From positions 1,240,001 to 1,304,000 of the forward strand of contig JASGLD010000005.1 of NCBI GenBank assembly GCA_049840395.1: a stretch of DNA of 64,000 nt, read 5' to 3'. The notes beneath the pieces are model-generated. The model saw nothing but the letters and a program-made list of their open reading frames with translations. It ran no database searches and was not told the origin of the DNA. How positions within the stretch are numbered: position 1 is the first letter of the stretch; every line of letters starts with the position of its first letter. Below are positions 35,361 through 44,634 of the stretch, piece by piece. This stretch comes from CAILZL01 sp049840395 (lineage in GTDB: Bacteria > Pseudomonadota > Gammaproteobacteria > Steroidobacterales > Steroidobacteraceae). Made by a program: the position numbers and the translations under genes.

Positions 35361-36139
35361 GTGATGTCAGTCCAGGATGTCGTGTGTGCGGAAATCCATG
35401 CCATCCATTGCATGAGGGCGATTTGCTCGGTAAGAAAATAAATTACTTCGAGTGTTCGGCCTGCGGGTACGTCCAGACTGAAGCGCCATACTGGCTGGGC
35501 AAGGCCTATTCTGAAGCAATTAATGCCTGCGATACCGGCATCATGGTGCGCAACCTTCTGAATGCTCGCATCGTCCTGGCAACATTGCTGGTATTGGGAA
35601 AGCTGGATGGCCGCGTGGTCGACTATGCCGGCGGCTATGGAATACTGGTGCGTTTGTTGCGTGACTATGGCGTTGATGCTTACTGGATCGACCGTTACTG
35701 CCAGAATGAGCTGGCGCGTGGTTTTGAGTACGCCAACGATAAGGCCGATCTGGTCACGGCTTTTGAGGCATTCGAGCATTTCGAAAATCCATCGGAAGAG
35801 CTCGAAAGCATGTTGAATATTGCGCCGAATGTTTTGTTATCGACGGAGCTGGTCGCCACTCCTGCGCCGGCACAGAAAGACTGGTGGTATTACGGTCCCG
35901 ATCACGGTCAGCACATTGGCTTTTTCAGAGTTCGTACATTGCAAACTCTGGCGAAGCGCTACGGAAAATTTTTGCTGACGAATGGTACTTCGTATCATCT
36001 GTTTCTGGAGCATCCCGGTAGAGCAAACATGTGGAAGCTTGGCTTGAAATTCAATCGCCTCATTCCCCTGCTTTTGCGCGGCCGGTTGATATCAAAAACC
36101 TGGCCGGATCATCGGTTGCTTTCGTCAAGAGTAAGATGA
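35357..36139 (+). CDS. Class I SAM methyltransferase with N-terminal zinc-ribbon
   Basis: A 260-residue protein. Two cysteine pairs, CRVCGNPC and CSACGY within the first 45 residues, suggest a small zinc site, as in sugar C-methyltransferase-type proteins. A degenerate SAM motif I reads VVDYAGGYGILVRLL, with the following acidic strand end in YWIDRY. Methylation of a sugar is the best guess. The start at ATG 35357 forms ATGA with the previous stop; the same coupling is used at its own end. Confidence 0.7.
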   Translation: MSDVSPGCRVCGNPCHPLHEGDLLGKKINYFECSACGYVQTEAPYWLGKAYSEAINACDTGIMVRNLLNARIVLATLLVLGKLDGRVVDYAGGYGILVRLLRDYGVDAYWIDRYCQNELARGFEYANDKADLVTAFEAFEHFENPSEELESMLNIAPNVLLSTELVATPAPAQKDWWYYGPDHGQHIGFFRVRTLQTLAKRYGKFLLTNGTSYHLFLEHPGRANMWKLGLKFNRLIPLLLRGRLISKTWPDHRLLSSRVR

Positions 36140-37251
36140 TGCGGATTGCGTTTGACTATCAAACTTTTTCGCTGCAGACGTACGGAGGAATATCCCGGTA
36201 TTTTGTTCGTCTGGCCGAGCGGCTTCTGATGAAGCAGCAGGAAGTGGGAATTTTCGCGCCGCTGTACCGCAATCGGTACGCCAATGATTTACCTCCCGAG
36301 GTCATTCATGGGCGTCGCGTTGAGCGCTATCCGCCCAAGTCAACCCGGCTTTTTGTGCAGCTGAATCGGATGATAGCCAAGCCGATGATCCGGCATTGGC
36401 GTCCGCATCTCGTTCACGAAACATACTACGCACGATCCGCTTCAGCGCCGGCATCCTGTCCCTCTGTGGTTACAGTCTATGACATGATCCACGAACTGTT
36501 CCCAATGGACTTCCCGGCTACGGACCGAACTTCGACGGCGAAGCGCATTGCAATCGAACGCGCCGCTCACGTCATATGTATTTCAAAAAGTACTCGAAAC
36601 GATTTGCTTAACTTGTTTGATGTAAGCGAGGATAAAGTTTCCGTCGTTTATTTGGGGTTTGAGCGGTTTCCTGTGCGTCATCAGCACGCGGACACAACGT
36701 CACGCGGACCAAGACCGTTCCTGCTTTACGTTGGGAATCGTGTTGGGTATAAGAATTTTTCCGGCTTATTAGCTGCTGTGGCTTCGTCGCATAAACTGAT
36801 TGCGGATGTCGATATCGTTGCGTTCGGTGGCGGGAAATTTAGCGCAAATGAGGAATCGATTATTGCCAAGTTAGGCTTCAGGGATGGTCAGGTCAGGCAG
36901 GTGGAGGGCGACGATCGCGCTCTCGGGATGCTTTATGATCAGGCTTTGGCCTTTGTCTATCCATCCTTATACGAGGGATTTGGCTTGCCGCCTCTGGAAG
37001 CCATGGCGCATGGGTGTCCCGTGATCAGCAGTAATACCAGTTCGATGCCGGAAGTGATTGGCGATGCTGGGGTGTATTTCGAGCCTTCTTCCATAGAAGA
37101 AATGGCCATGGCGATTGAGCGAGTGGTTTATTCAAGCGAACTCGCCGGGGAATTGATAGAAAGAGGCAGCCGACGACTGGACCTGTTTACGTGGGAAGGT
37201 TGTGCCGATCGCACCCTGGACATATATCAAAAGTTGGTTGGAAAAAGATGA
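36136..37251 (+). CDS. Glycosyltransferase family 4
   Basis: A 371-residue GT-B transferase. The N-terminus MMRIAFDYQTFSLQTYGGISRYFVRL carries the early Gly-rich turn. The C-terminal donor-binding half has FLLYVGNRVGYKNFSGLL and the E-x7-E motif YEGFGLPPLEAMAHGCPVISS. ATG 36136 overlaps the previous stop (ATGA); ATG 36139 is equally possible. It belongs to a tightly overlapped gene chain running from 35357 onward. The sugar is unknown. Confidence 0.85.
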   Translation: MMRIAFDYQTFSLQTYGGISRYFVRLAERLLMKQQEVGIFAPLYRNRYANDLPPEVIHGRRVERYPPKSTRLFVQLNRMIAKPMIRHWRPHLVHETYYARSASAPASCPSVVTVYDMIHELFPMDFPATDRTSTAKRIAIERAAHVICISKSTRNDLLNLFDVSEDKVSVVYLGFERFPVRHQHADTTSRGPRPFLLYVGNRVGYKNFSGLLAAVASSHKLIADVDIVAFGGGKFSANEESIIAKLGFRDGQVRQVEGDDRALGMLYDQALAFVYPSLYEGFGLPPLEAMAHGCPVISSNTSSMPEVIGDAGVYFEPSSIEEMAMAIERVVYSSELAGELIERGSRRLDLFTWEGCADRTLDIYQKLVGKR

Positions 37252-38177
37252 GCAAAACTGCACTTATCTGTGGTGTCAGCGGCCAGGATGGGGCGTGGCT
37301 TGCTCAGCTGTTGCTGAATAAAGGCTATGAAGTATGGGGCACTTCTCGTGATGCACAGGGTGGCGGTTTTGCCAATCTTGTGAAGTTGGGTATTCGTAAT
37401 CAATTGAAGTTGTTGACGATGGTCCCAGAGGATTTTCGCAGCGTTTTTATTGCGCTAAAGCAAAGTAGGCCGGATGAGGTCTATTTTCTTGCGGGGCAGT
37501 CTTCGGTTGGATTGTCTTTCGAGCAGCCCGCTGAAACCATACAAAGCATCGCTCTGGGCACCTTGAACATCTTGGAAGCCTGCCGCCTGATTGAATATCC
37601 GGTCAAGTTGTATCATGCCGGGTCCAGCGAATGCTTCGGTGATACCGAAGGGCAGCCGGCGAATGAGAAAACGCCGTTTCACCCACGTAGCCCGTACGCA
37701 GTGGCAAAAGCCTCCGCATTCTGGTTGGTCGACAACTATCGTGAGGCTTATCGGCTGTTTGCCTGCACTGGAATACTGTTCAATCACGAGTCGCCATTGC
37801 GACAGGATCGTTTCGTGACGCAAAAGATAATCAGTGCGGCACGCAGGATTGCCAATGGCTCCAAGGAGGTTCTTCGTCTCGGGCGTCTCGATATCGCTCG
37901 AGATTGGGGCTGGGCTCCTGAGTACGTTGAGGCAATGTGGCTGATGCTGCAGCAGGACAGTCCGGAAGATTATGTTGTGGCTACAGGAAAGACCTATACG
38001 CTCGAATCCTTTGTGGCGGAGGCGTTTGCGGCCTTCGACCTGGACTGGCGTAAGTACACGGAACAGGATCCGTCCCTGTTTCGGCCAACTGATTTGTTGC
38101 TCAGTCGCGCCAACCCAACCAAGGCTCAGTTGAAATTGGGTTGGCGCGCAACAATCGAATACGCCCAATGTCGTTAA
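37248..38177 (+). CDS. GDP-mannose 4,6-dehydratase-like SDR with suspicious C-terminus
   Basis: A 309-residue extended SDR: MSKTALICGVSGQDGAWLAQ (cofactor motif), YFLAGQSSVGLSFEQP, SSECFG with the catalytic Glu, SPYAVAKASAFW with the Tyr-Lys pair, and GILFNHESPLRQDRFVTQKI, all as in Gmd. The retained Glu favours a dehydratase over a reductase. The protein stops abruptly after KLGWRATIEYAQCR. In the next frame the sequence continues as TPNVVKKMIEGL and ends at 38199 in ATGA, which looks like the true family tail. A one-base indel near 38145-38165 is the likely cause. It starts inside ATGA with the previous gene. Confidence 0.8.
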   Translation: MSKTALICGVSGQDGAWLAQLLLNKGYEVWGTSRDAQGGGFANLVKLGIRNQLKLLTMVPEDFRSVFIALKQSRPDEVYFLAGQSSVGLSFEQPAETIQSIALGTLNILEACRLIEYPVKLYHAGSSECFGDTEGQPANEKTPFHPRSPYAVAKASAFWLVDNYREAYRLFACTGILFNHESPLRQDRFVTQKIISAARRIANGSKEVLRLGRLDIARDWGWAPEYVEAMWLMLQQDSPEDYVVATGKTYTLESFVAEAFAAFDLDWRKYTEQDPSLFRPTDLLLSRANPTKAQLKLGWRATIEYAQCR

Positions 38178-38195
38178 AAAAATGATTGAGGGTCT

Positions 38196-38267
38196 ATGAG
38201 CGAGGTTGCTCTGGTGGGCAATCATAGATTACTCACGCTAATTGCGATGTACGCCTCATGTATGTAG
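38196..38267 (+). other. Short 23-codon reading frame at the gmd-like/wzy junction
   Basis: An ATG at 38196 overlaps the stop of the frameshifted gmd-like tail (ATGA), exactly as the intact gene pairs upstream do. It encodes 23 residues and ends at TAG 38265, just inside the polymerase start at 38258. It may be the stump of a lost gene or a leader; its product is not recognisable. Confidence 0.3.
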
Positions 38268-39493
38268 CGATTCTCAACAACAAATTTCTGACATTTGTTA
38301 TCGCTATTGGCTTGATGACTGTTCTGTCGATAGGCCTGCGTAAGCGGAGCTCGGCTGTGCGTGCAATGCTATTCAGCCAGGCACCGGCGTTTGCAGTTGC
38401 TTTCTATGTGTTGGCCTTATTGGTGAGCGACTATGCCAACGTTTGGGATTTGATTGCGTGCGGTCTCTTTGAGTTGCTCATTCTATGCATATATCTGCGC
38501 CTTTTCGTCAACTTGATTGACTGCGCTTCCGCTCTCAATCCGCATGCAGTCACTAGAATGTTGTATGTGAGCACTGCCATGCAGGTCATAACCATATGGC
38601 CACTGTTGACGTCGGTTGGCTTCGGGATATTTTCCGAGGGATCGAGAGTTGCCTATCTATATGACTCTTCTTTGGCGAAATACCTGACTTACACCCAGGT
38701 GATAACGGGTGCAGTTCAAGCTGGATTGCTGGCCAGCAGAATCAATAGTCAGAACGGCATCGGCTTGCTGGGGTTGGCTGTCGTATTGATCAATTTCGGA
38801 TCTTCGCTGGCCTCTGGATCGAAGGGCGCGGTGTTTCTATGGTTGGCAGCCATTCTTTCCTTGGTGAGTTTTAAAGTGCTGAAGGCCAGGCCTGTTTGGT
38901 TGACGCTGTCGCTCCTCATTTGTGTCTCAGGATTGGTGGTGACGGCCTATTTTGTCGGCTCGGTCTTGGGGTTGACCATGGCGGAATTCGCGGAGCTCGC
39001 TTTGAGTCGATTTTTTCTCGTCAACGATGCCAGGGCATTGGCGGTTGATCTCAGGGGCTTCACAAACGGCGTCGATTTCTTCTCGGAAGCTTTTCGTTCG
39101 CTTGGAAATATGTTGAGTTTGTCGCCTCAGAATCAGAATCTGGGGTCGTTCTTATATGACACCTATTTCGGGCCCAGCGGTGGCAGCGGCGCAAATGCAT
39201 CGCTGACTGCTCTGATTACTGCTTATAGCCAGCCTGGAATGGCATTTCTTCCGGCGCTGCTGTTTTCATGCATCCTGGCATTCTCTGCAATCGCTATTCG
39301 CGATATCAGAAGAAATATGCAGGTTGTTTCGGACAAATACATAGTAACTATCATGTCGATGAATCTTCTGTTGCTTTTTTCGCAGGACTTTCTGGCGTTC
39401 CAGGTTGCACTGCCTCTTTCATTTGTTATCGCCCCGATATTGATGTTTTCGGGCAGAGGGTTCGTTCGTGAATCCAGAAATGCCATTGCCTGA
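38258..39493 (+). CDS. wzy: Putative polysaccharide polymerase, Wzy-like, module 1
   Basis: A 411-residue protein with about ten hydrophobic helices and little sequence signature, as usual for Wzy. A large loop around residues 255-325 contains FFLVNDARALAVDLRGF and FLYDTYFGPSGGSGANASL, resembling oligosaccharide repeat-unit polymerases. The locus has a flippase and a Wzz, so a polymerase is expected, and this is the only unassigned polytopic protein in module 1. The stretch 39301-39360 holds only 21 G/C of 60, far below the flanks. The start at ATG 38258 has no clear ribosome site. Confidence 0.65.
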   Translation: MYVAILNNKFLTFVIAIGLMTVLSIGLRKRSSAVRAMLFSQAPAFAVAFYVLALLVSDYANVWDLIACGLFELLILCIYLRLFVNLIDCASALNPHAVTRMLYVSTAMQVITIWPLLTSVGFGIFSEGSRVAYLYDSSLAKYLTYTQVITGAVQAGLLASRINSQNGIGLLGLAVVLINFGSSLASGSKGAVFLWLAAILSLVSFKVLKARPVWLTLSLLICVSGLVVTAYFVGSVLGLTMAEFAELALSRFFLVNDARALAVDLRGFTNGVDFFSEAFRSLGNMLSLSPQNQNLGSFLYDTYFGPSGGSGANASLTALITAYSQPGMAFLPALLFSCILAFSAIAIRDIRRNMQVVSDKYIVTIMSMNLLLLFSQDFLAFQVALPLSFVIAPILMFSGRGFVRESRNAIA

Positions 39494-40208
39494 CCCGTCT
39501 GTTTCCATGCCGACTCTCAGCATCATAATTCCGTCCCTTGAGCCGGACTTGGAGTTGAGGCGGTGTATCAATTCGGTATGGCTGGCGTTTGGTCTGGATA
39601 AATCCGATCGCATTGAAGTAATTGTCGTGACGCCCGGTAAGCATGTGGAAGCCACCGCCGGACAGAACGCCGGAGTGCGAGTGATATCGGAGAGTCATCC
39701 CAGTATTTATGGGGCGATGAATGATGGTGCTTTAGCTGCGAAAGGCAAATACCTGCTCTTTCTGGGTAAGGACGACATACTGTTGCCCTATGCTGCAGAG
39801 GCGCTGCTACTGCTCGAAAATGAAAAGCCTGATGCTTTGTTTTGCGATGTCTACTTTGGCAAGAGCGGGATCTATTCCGGCTTGCCGTCGCGCTTGCGCC
39901 TTCTTGTAAGAAACCTGTGTCATCAGGGAATAATTTATAGCCGTGCGACATTTGCATTGCATGGCCCTTACGTCAGGCGAATGAAAGTCCAGGCTGACCA
40001 TCTCTTGAATATAAAAGTGCTATGGCATAAGCCCGGGCACAAGATTGCATATCTTGCGTTTCCATTGGTGTGGTACTCGAATGCCGGATTTTCTCTCTAT
40101 CAGCGGGACAAGGTTTTCTGGCGGCTTTATCCTCTCATAATACGGAAGTACGTTGGCTTGACAGCCGCCGGTGTCCTTTCGTTATACCGTGCTCTACGTT
40201 TTAAGTGA
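39468..40208 (+). CDS. Glycosyltransferase family 2
   Basis: A 246-residue GT-A transferase: MPTLSIIIPSLEPDLELRRCINSVW at the start, NDGALAAKGKYLLFLGKDDILLP with the acidic metal site (about residues 85-107), and LCHQGIIYSRATF in the acceptor region. It resembles small WcaA-type enzymes. GTG 39468 has AGAGGG seven bases upstream and overlaps the polymerase gene by 26 bp. It ends in GTGA shared with the next gene. The donor is unknown. Confidence 0.8.
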   Translation: MNPEMPLPDPSVSMPTLSIIIPSLEPDLELRRCINSVWLAFGLDKSDRIEVIVVTPGKHVEATAGQNAGVRVISESHPSIYGAMNDGALAAKGKYLLFLGKDDILLPYAAEALLLLENEKPDALFCDVYFGKSGIYSGLPSRLRLLVRNLCHQGIIYSRATFALHGPYVRRMKVQADHLLNIKVLWHKPGHKIAYLAFPLVWYSNAGFSLYQRDKVFWRLYPLIIRKYVGLTAAGVLSLYRALRFK

Positions 40209-41333
40209 CTGATAAGCAGATGAATCCTTTTGCGATCTACTTTCCTCAATACTATCCAACGGATACCAATGACGCCGCGTGGGGTAAGGGGTTTACCGAT
40301 TGGGCATTAGTTGCCAATGCAAACCTTCGCAATCTGTGGAATCGGCGTGCGCCTGCACGCGGATTTTACGATGGCGCATCTGCCGCAGTTCATAGCAGAC
40401 AAATCGAGGAGGCGAGGGCAGCGGGTATGGGTGGTTTTGGCGTGTATCACTATTGGTTTTACACCCATCAAGAGTTGTCGGCTTTCGAAAATACCTTGAT
40501 TCATTCGGGTGAGGGAGCGACTGACTTTCCCTGGTTTTTGATATGGGCCACGGAAGGGTGGAGCAAGCGATGGTTGGGCGACTCGACGCCGCTCGTGAAT
40601 CTAACCAGAGAACCTTCGGATACTGAAGTTCAGCTACATTGCGATTATCTAGTGAAGTGTTTCGAGCGGCCGAACTATTGGAGATGGGAGGGGAAGCCTT
40701 TATTTGTTTGGTATAACCTGGCGCATTTTCTCCATCCGGAGCGGGTGGTATCAACTTATAGAGAGCAGCTTTTCAGGCGCGGATTCGATGTGGCTACCGC
40801 TCATTTCGTAAAACATCCCTTTGATATTCAATATTCCAAGTTTACGGATGCGAGCTATCTATTTGAGCCCAGGCTTTTCTTTGGCACACGGAGCGCGGTT
40901 CGTGGCAATCGAATCCAAATGGGTAAAAGACATGCTCCAGAAATGGCTGGGGGAGGACGCTCTCGGTAAATTGTTTGTGTGGCTGGATCGCGTGCAGAAA
41001 AATGGAACCACGTTCAGTGCGGCCGACTTTCTCGACTATATGTCATCGGAAGCGCGTAAGCAGTGGGTCATGAGTATCGGCAAACAAGTCCAGGAGGTTG
41101 TCAGTCCCGGTTGGAATAACACACCCAGATATGGGAACCGATTTACCGCTTTGGAGTGTTTAACTCCGGAAAGTTTTGCGGCGTTGGTTGGCGATGCTTT
41201 AAGCAATGCAGTATTGCCGCCTCTCGTTAATGCATGGAACGAGTGGTCAGAGGGGGCGGCTATCGAACCTTGTGCCTATTTTGGGACTCGGTATCTGGAT
41301 GCGCTTGATGCGAATAGAGCGAAGCTCAAATAG
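40205..41333 (+). pseudogene. WbsX-type glycan transferase gene split by a frameshift
   Basis: The first frame (40205 to stop 40969) gives FAIYFPQYYPTDTNDAAWGKGFTDW, a WbsX start, and continues in register to about FEPRLFFGTRSA. After roughly 40895 the family-like sequence moves to the next frame (SKWVKDMLQKWLGED, GWNNTPRYGNR, PPLVNAWNEWSEGAAIEP) and ends at 41333. Joined, the protein would be about 376 residues, a normal WbsX length, with the GH99-like acid motif NEW.EG. Either an extra base has inactivated the gene or the sequence has an error in this region. GTG 40205 is coupled to the previous stop. Confidence 0.85.
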
Positions 41334-41466
41334 TTGGAATGCCTGCATAATCTGTGGCAACTCTTTTGGGTGACTTGGAGATGGCGAATGAACCTCTGTG
41401 GCGCTGGCTTCTCGATTACAACTGTAGCGACGATGTGTCGGCGGTGAGTTTTACAAGCTCTTAACT

Positions 41467-42291
41467 ATGCACTCACCACTCTCCGTTTCGATTGTTTTGT
41501 ACAAGACACCCTTGGCCCAGCTGCAGCGCTGCCTGGGGTCGTTGCAACAGGTGTTTCCAGCGCCTCATGTGCATTTGGTCGACAATTCGCCTACCGACGC
41601 TTTGCGGGTTGCGCAAAGCTTGTATGCAGGTGCGAATTACACTCATCTGCCCGCCAATCCCGGATTCGGCAGTGCTCACAATGTTGCCATCCGTTCTGTG
41701 CAAGACGCAGGTTTTAGTTACCACCTGGTATTGAACGCCGATGTCTATTTTGATGGCGACGTGCTCTCGCCCATGATCGAATTTCTGGAGCAGCACCCTG
41801 GGGTGGGACAAATTATGCCTAAGGTGCTGAATCCGGATGGCAGTATCCAGCGCTTGTGTAAATTGTTGCCGACGCCCTCTGATCTGCTATGGCGGCGTTT
41901 TCTCAGTGGCAAGGCAAAGGCGAGAAGTAATTTTCGATTTGAGCTGCACGAGTCAGGATACGACAAGGTGATGTTTGTACCTTACCTGTCGGGATGCTTC
42001 ATGCTGTTGCGTCATGGCGCGCTTAAGGATGTGGGGTTGTTCGATGAGCGATTCTTTATGTATCCGGAAGACATAGATCTGACCCGTCGTATGGCGCAGA
42101 GATATGAAACGCTATTCTTTCCGATGGTGAGTGTGTATCACGAGCACGGCGCGGCTTCTCACAAATCGCTGCGCATGTTCTGGGTCCATGCTTCCAACAT
42201 GATTAAATATTTCAATAAGTGGGGGTGGGTCCACGACCCGATTCGCTCCGCACTAAATAGAAAGGCCCTTGCGGGCATCCGTTCTGACTAA
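41467..42291 (+). CDS. Rhamnosyltransferase-like glycosyltransferase family 2 (WbbL type)
   Basis: A 274-residue GT-A enzyme. SVSIVLYKTPLAQLQRCLGSL, the NPGFGSAHNVAI block, the metal site in YHLVLNADVYFDGDVL, and GCFMLLRHGALKDVGLFDERFFMYPEDIDLTRR are the pattern of WbbL-like rhamnosyltransferases. With rfbABCD nearby, dTDP-rhamnose is the most likely donor (inference). It ends module 1 on the plus strand and converges on the transferase gene at 42391. Confidence 0.82.
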   Translation: MHSPLSVSIVLYKTPLAQLQRCLGSLQQVFPAPHVHLVDNSPTDALRVAQSLYAGANYTHLPANPGFGSAHNVAIRSVQDAGFSYHLVLNADVYFDGDVLSPMIEFLEQHPGVGQIMPKVLNPDGSIQRLCKLLPTPSDLLWRRFLSGKAKARSNFRFELHESGYDKVMFVPYLSGCFMLLRHGALKDVGLFDERFFMYPEDIDLTRRMAQRYETLFFPMVSVYHEHGAASHKSLRMFWVHASNMIKYFNKWGWVHDPIRSALNRKALAGIRSD

Positions 42292-42390
42292 TACGTCACT
42301 CAACGACTCGCTACGTTTTTGTTGTTTCGAGTGTCGTCTTAAGTGTCTATTTAATGCGGCAACTGCCGATATGCTGCAGGGCAGGTTTCC

Positions 42391-43641
42391 TTATGTGCCT
42401 ATTTTGGCTCGTGGTGTGTTTTCTGTAGTAATGGTGGCTCTCTTCCTGACTACCAATTGCGTTACCTTCGCCTGTGCTCGCTTGTTGTATGGCGCGGATA
42501 ATTTTACGGGTTGTGGTTTGTTTGCCGACAGACACCATTTGAATTGCGTAAGCCGTAAGTAAATGATGCGATAAAGAACGGCGGAGGCCGCAAACCCCAG
42601 AATCAGTGCTGGCGTGTGCTTATACAAGGCTATTGAAGTTGCGGCTGGGATGGCGGCAAACAACCATGCAAAAAGACTGGTCACACTATTTTGAAGGCTG
42701 GGAGGCAGATCGGAAAAAACTCTCCTGGATATGCGCTGATAGATAAGCATGTGCAGGTGAACGCGATCAGGCTGGCCGGGGGTCGAACCCACTCTGAAGT
42801 ACTTGCGCACAATGCTGAAAAGCACTTCAAGAACTGGATAACCGCAAGCCAGCAGCGCTGCCCAAACCGATACGCCAGGGTTGCGCATGGGCAACAAAAC
42901 GGCTGTCCATGCAACCAGAAATCCCATCAGGTAGGCGCCACCGTCTCCCAGGAAAATTTTTCCAAAAGGGAAATTTAAAAGATAGAAGCCTGCGACTGCG
43001 GCTACCAGAACAATACATACCTGGGCGAGGGCCATGTCACCGACGTCATAGGCGATGTAGCCAATTGCTGTCGATGAAATGGCAATTGCCCCGGCGGCAA
43101 GCCCGTTAAACCCGTCGATGATATTGAAGGCGTTTGCCACTCCGCCTGTGGCGAAGGCGGTAAAGGCTACGGACAGTGGCAGAAACGTCAGCATCGTGTC
43201 GATGCCGGCAATATCCAAATGGGTAATGCTTGTGTTCGTCAGCCACCAGCCAAGAACGCCGCTGCCAATGGTCGCTAAAAGTCGAGCGCGAACTCCCACC
43301 CGCTTGGTTAGATCTTCGAGTATGCCGAATACAAAAGCAGGTGAGCCTGCCAGCAGCATAAGGCCGAGAAGCTTTTCCAGTTCGCGAGTCGTGCTGAGTT
43401 CGGGTGAAGTCGTTGAGGCATACCGTAGGCCCATCCAGCACACAAGCAGCCCTGCTGCGATAGCTGCACCTCCTATTCGGGGTGTGGGGGCGGTATGAAA
43501 CTTATGCACCCCGGCCATGGTGTCCAAAGTAAGCCGTCCGTGCAGATTTTTTGTCGCTATAAGCAGCAAACTAAACAGGAAGCTCGTTGCTCCGCCGAGA
43601 AAAATCCACTGCATAGGGAGATTAAATAGCTGGCTTGCCAT
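42391..43641 (-). CDS. WecA/MraY-family initiating sugar-phosphate transferase, module 1
   Basis: A 416-residue inner-membrane protein with about ten helices. It carries the family motifs VHKFHTAPTPRIGG, NAFNIIDGFNGLAAG with the catalytic Asp pair, IFLGDGGAYLMGF and the basic loop RVHLHMLIYQRISRR. Such enzymes start lipid-linked oligosaccharides by moving a HexNAc-1-phosphate to undecaprenyl phosphate. It is the likely initiator for module 1. It reads against the other genes of the module and starts at ATG 43641. The C-terminal 40 residues are basic and not conserved in the family. Confidence 0.85.
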   Translation of the reverse strand: MASQLFNLPMQWIFLGGATSFLFSLLLIATKNLHGRLTLDTMAGVHKFHTAPTPRIGGAAIAAGLLVCWMGLRYASTTSPELSTTRELEKLLGLMLLAGSPAFVFGILEDLTKRVGVRARLLATIGSGVLGWWLTNTSITHLDIAGIDTMLTFLPLSVAFTAFATGGVANAFNIIDGFNGLAAGAIAISSTAIGYIAYDVGDMALAQVCIVLVAAVAGFYLLNFPFGKIFLGDGGAYLMGFLVAWTAVLLPMRNPGVSVWAALLACGYPVLEVLFSIVRKYFRVGSTPGQPDRVHLHMLIYQRISRRVFSDLPPSLQNSVTSLFAWLFAAIPAATSIALYKHTPALILGFAASAVLYRIIYLRLTQFKWCLSANKPQPVKLSAPYNKRAQAKVTQLVVRKRATITTENTPRAKIGT

Positions 43642-44605
43642 TGATCAATTTCCATCCCGAATCCGAATTCAAAGCCTAAATCCAAGTCCAACGCATCATC
43701 TTCCAACTGTCCGGATCTGAGCGGGCGAATGCTCGCTATCGCATTGAACGTACGACTGCGCACGTCATCCATCAGATCAAGAACAATTCACGTCCATCAG
43801 CGCGACAGTGTCCTACATGTCACGCTTCGGCTTACGAACCAATAAGCTGCTACAACCAGAAAATCAATAATCGGCAGTCTAGGGTATCCATTTGTGTTTT
43901 TCCATAATTGTTTTGTTGCTGCCGGCCTTGTAGGTGCTTGATTTAGCGCTAATGTTTACCAAGGAAATTGCACGAGTGAGGCGGCGGCGGTTGTTCCATC
44001 GGCGCCATGTTTAGCCATTGATTTTACGTTCTCGGTTTTTTTCTGCACCGCTGAGCGACCGCCTTCATGGCATCACTCTAGTCTCTGTCCGAAATCTATC
44101 GCATCGAGCTTTGCGGCGAAGCAATTGTTGCAGAAGTATGAAGTTGTTTTCCACTTGGGAGGCGTTTCAAGCACAGAACTTCTGTTGTCTTCTCTAACAA
44201 CTTCGCTGGCTAAAATGGTTGGCTGCCTGGGGAGCGCGCCGGTGGCAAGCAAGAAAACTTAAAGTGTGTCGACCTTGCTCGGGAAGTTATGGTCGCGTCC
44301 CGTGTTCCAACTCAGATGATGTGCGACTTTTTGTAATGGAAAGAGGCGCGCTCGGATTTCAAAGTATCTGGGGCGATGATTTTCGAGTGACTCAATTGAA
44401 AACGCGTGGGTGGATATTCGACAGCTGCGTTTTAAGGAGGATTGGGCATTTGAATAGCGGCAGGCCAATGCGGCCCGAGTGAGGTGACCCGAGGGCGGCC
44501 GCCTGAGGTTTGGGGGAGTTTTGGGATGCCCGAGCTATGGCCCCGAAATTCATAGGGCTATTCGTGCTCCAACTCACTTTCTGAACAATCAGTTACTGCG
44601 CTTTA
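43642..44605. other. Gene-free region between the two polysaccharide modules
   Basis: About 960 bp. No reading frame here has recognisable product features; the longest, at 44219-44482, lacks a ribosome site and reads as noise. The left part is A/T-rich and holds the upstream region of the minus-strand transferase. The right part holds a GGCGGCCGCC palindrome at 44494-44503 and runs into the module 2 promoter. It may be the scar of an earlier rearrangement that brought the modules together. Confidence 0.6.
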
Positions 44606-44634
44606 TTGCCCCACCAGATTATGGCACCTAGAAT
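44606..44634 (+). promoter_or_regulatory. Sigma70-like promoter of module 2
   Basis: TTGCCC (44606-44611) and TAGAAT (44629-44634) are 17 bp apart. Both boxes, the spacing and the following CCC match the module 1 promoter at 27060-27088. The predicted start point is near 44641. Confidence 0.7.

Noticed and set aside
37248..38177. Assignment of this gene as the reductase Rmd (GDP-rhamnose synthesis)
   Set aside because: The catalytic Glu of the dehydratase motif (SSECFG) and the GILFNHESP block are kept, which favours a Gmd-type dehydratase.
41380..41463. A 28-codon frame between the WbsX and WbbL-type genes
   Set aside because: Too short and featureless to support; it could be remnant sequence but nothing shows it.
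44219..44482. An 87-codon plus-strand frame in the inter-module gap
   Set aside because: No ribosome site, no recognisable domain and composition unlike the flanking genes; kept as non-coding.
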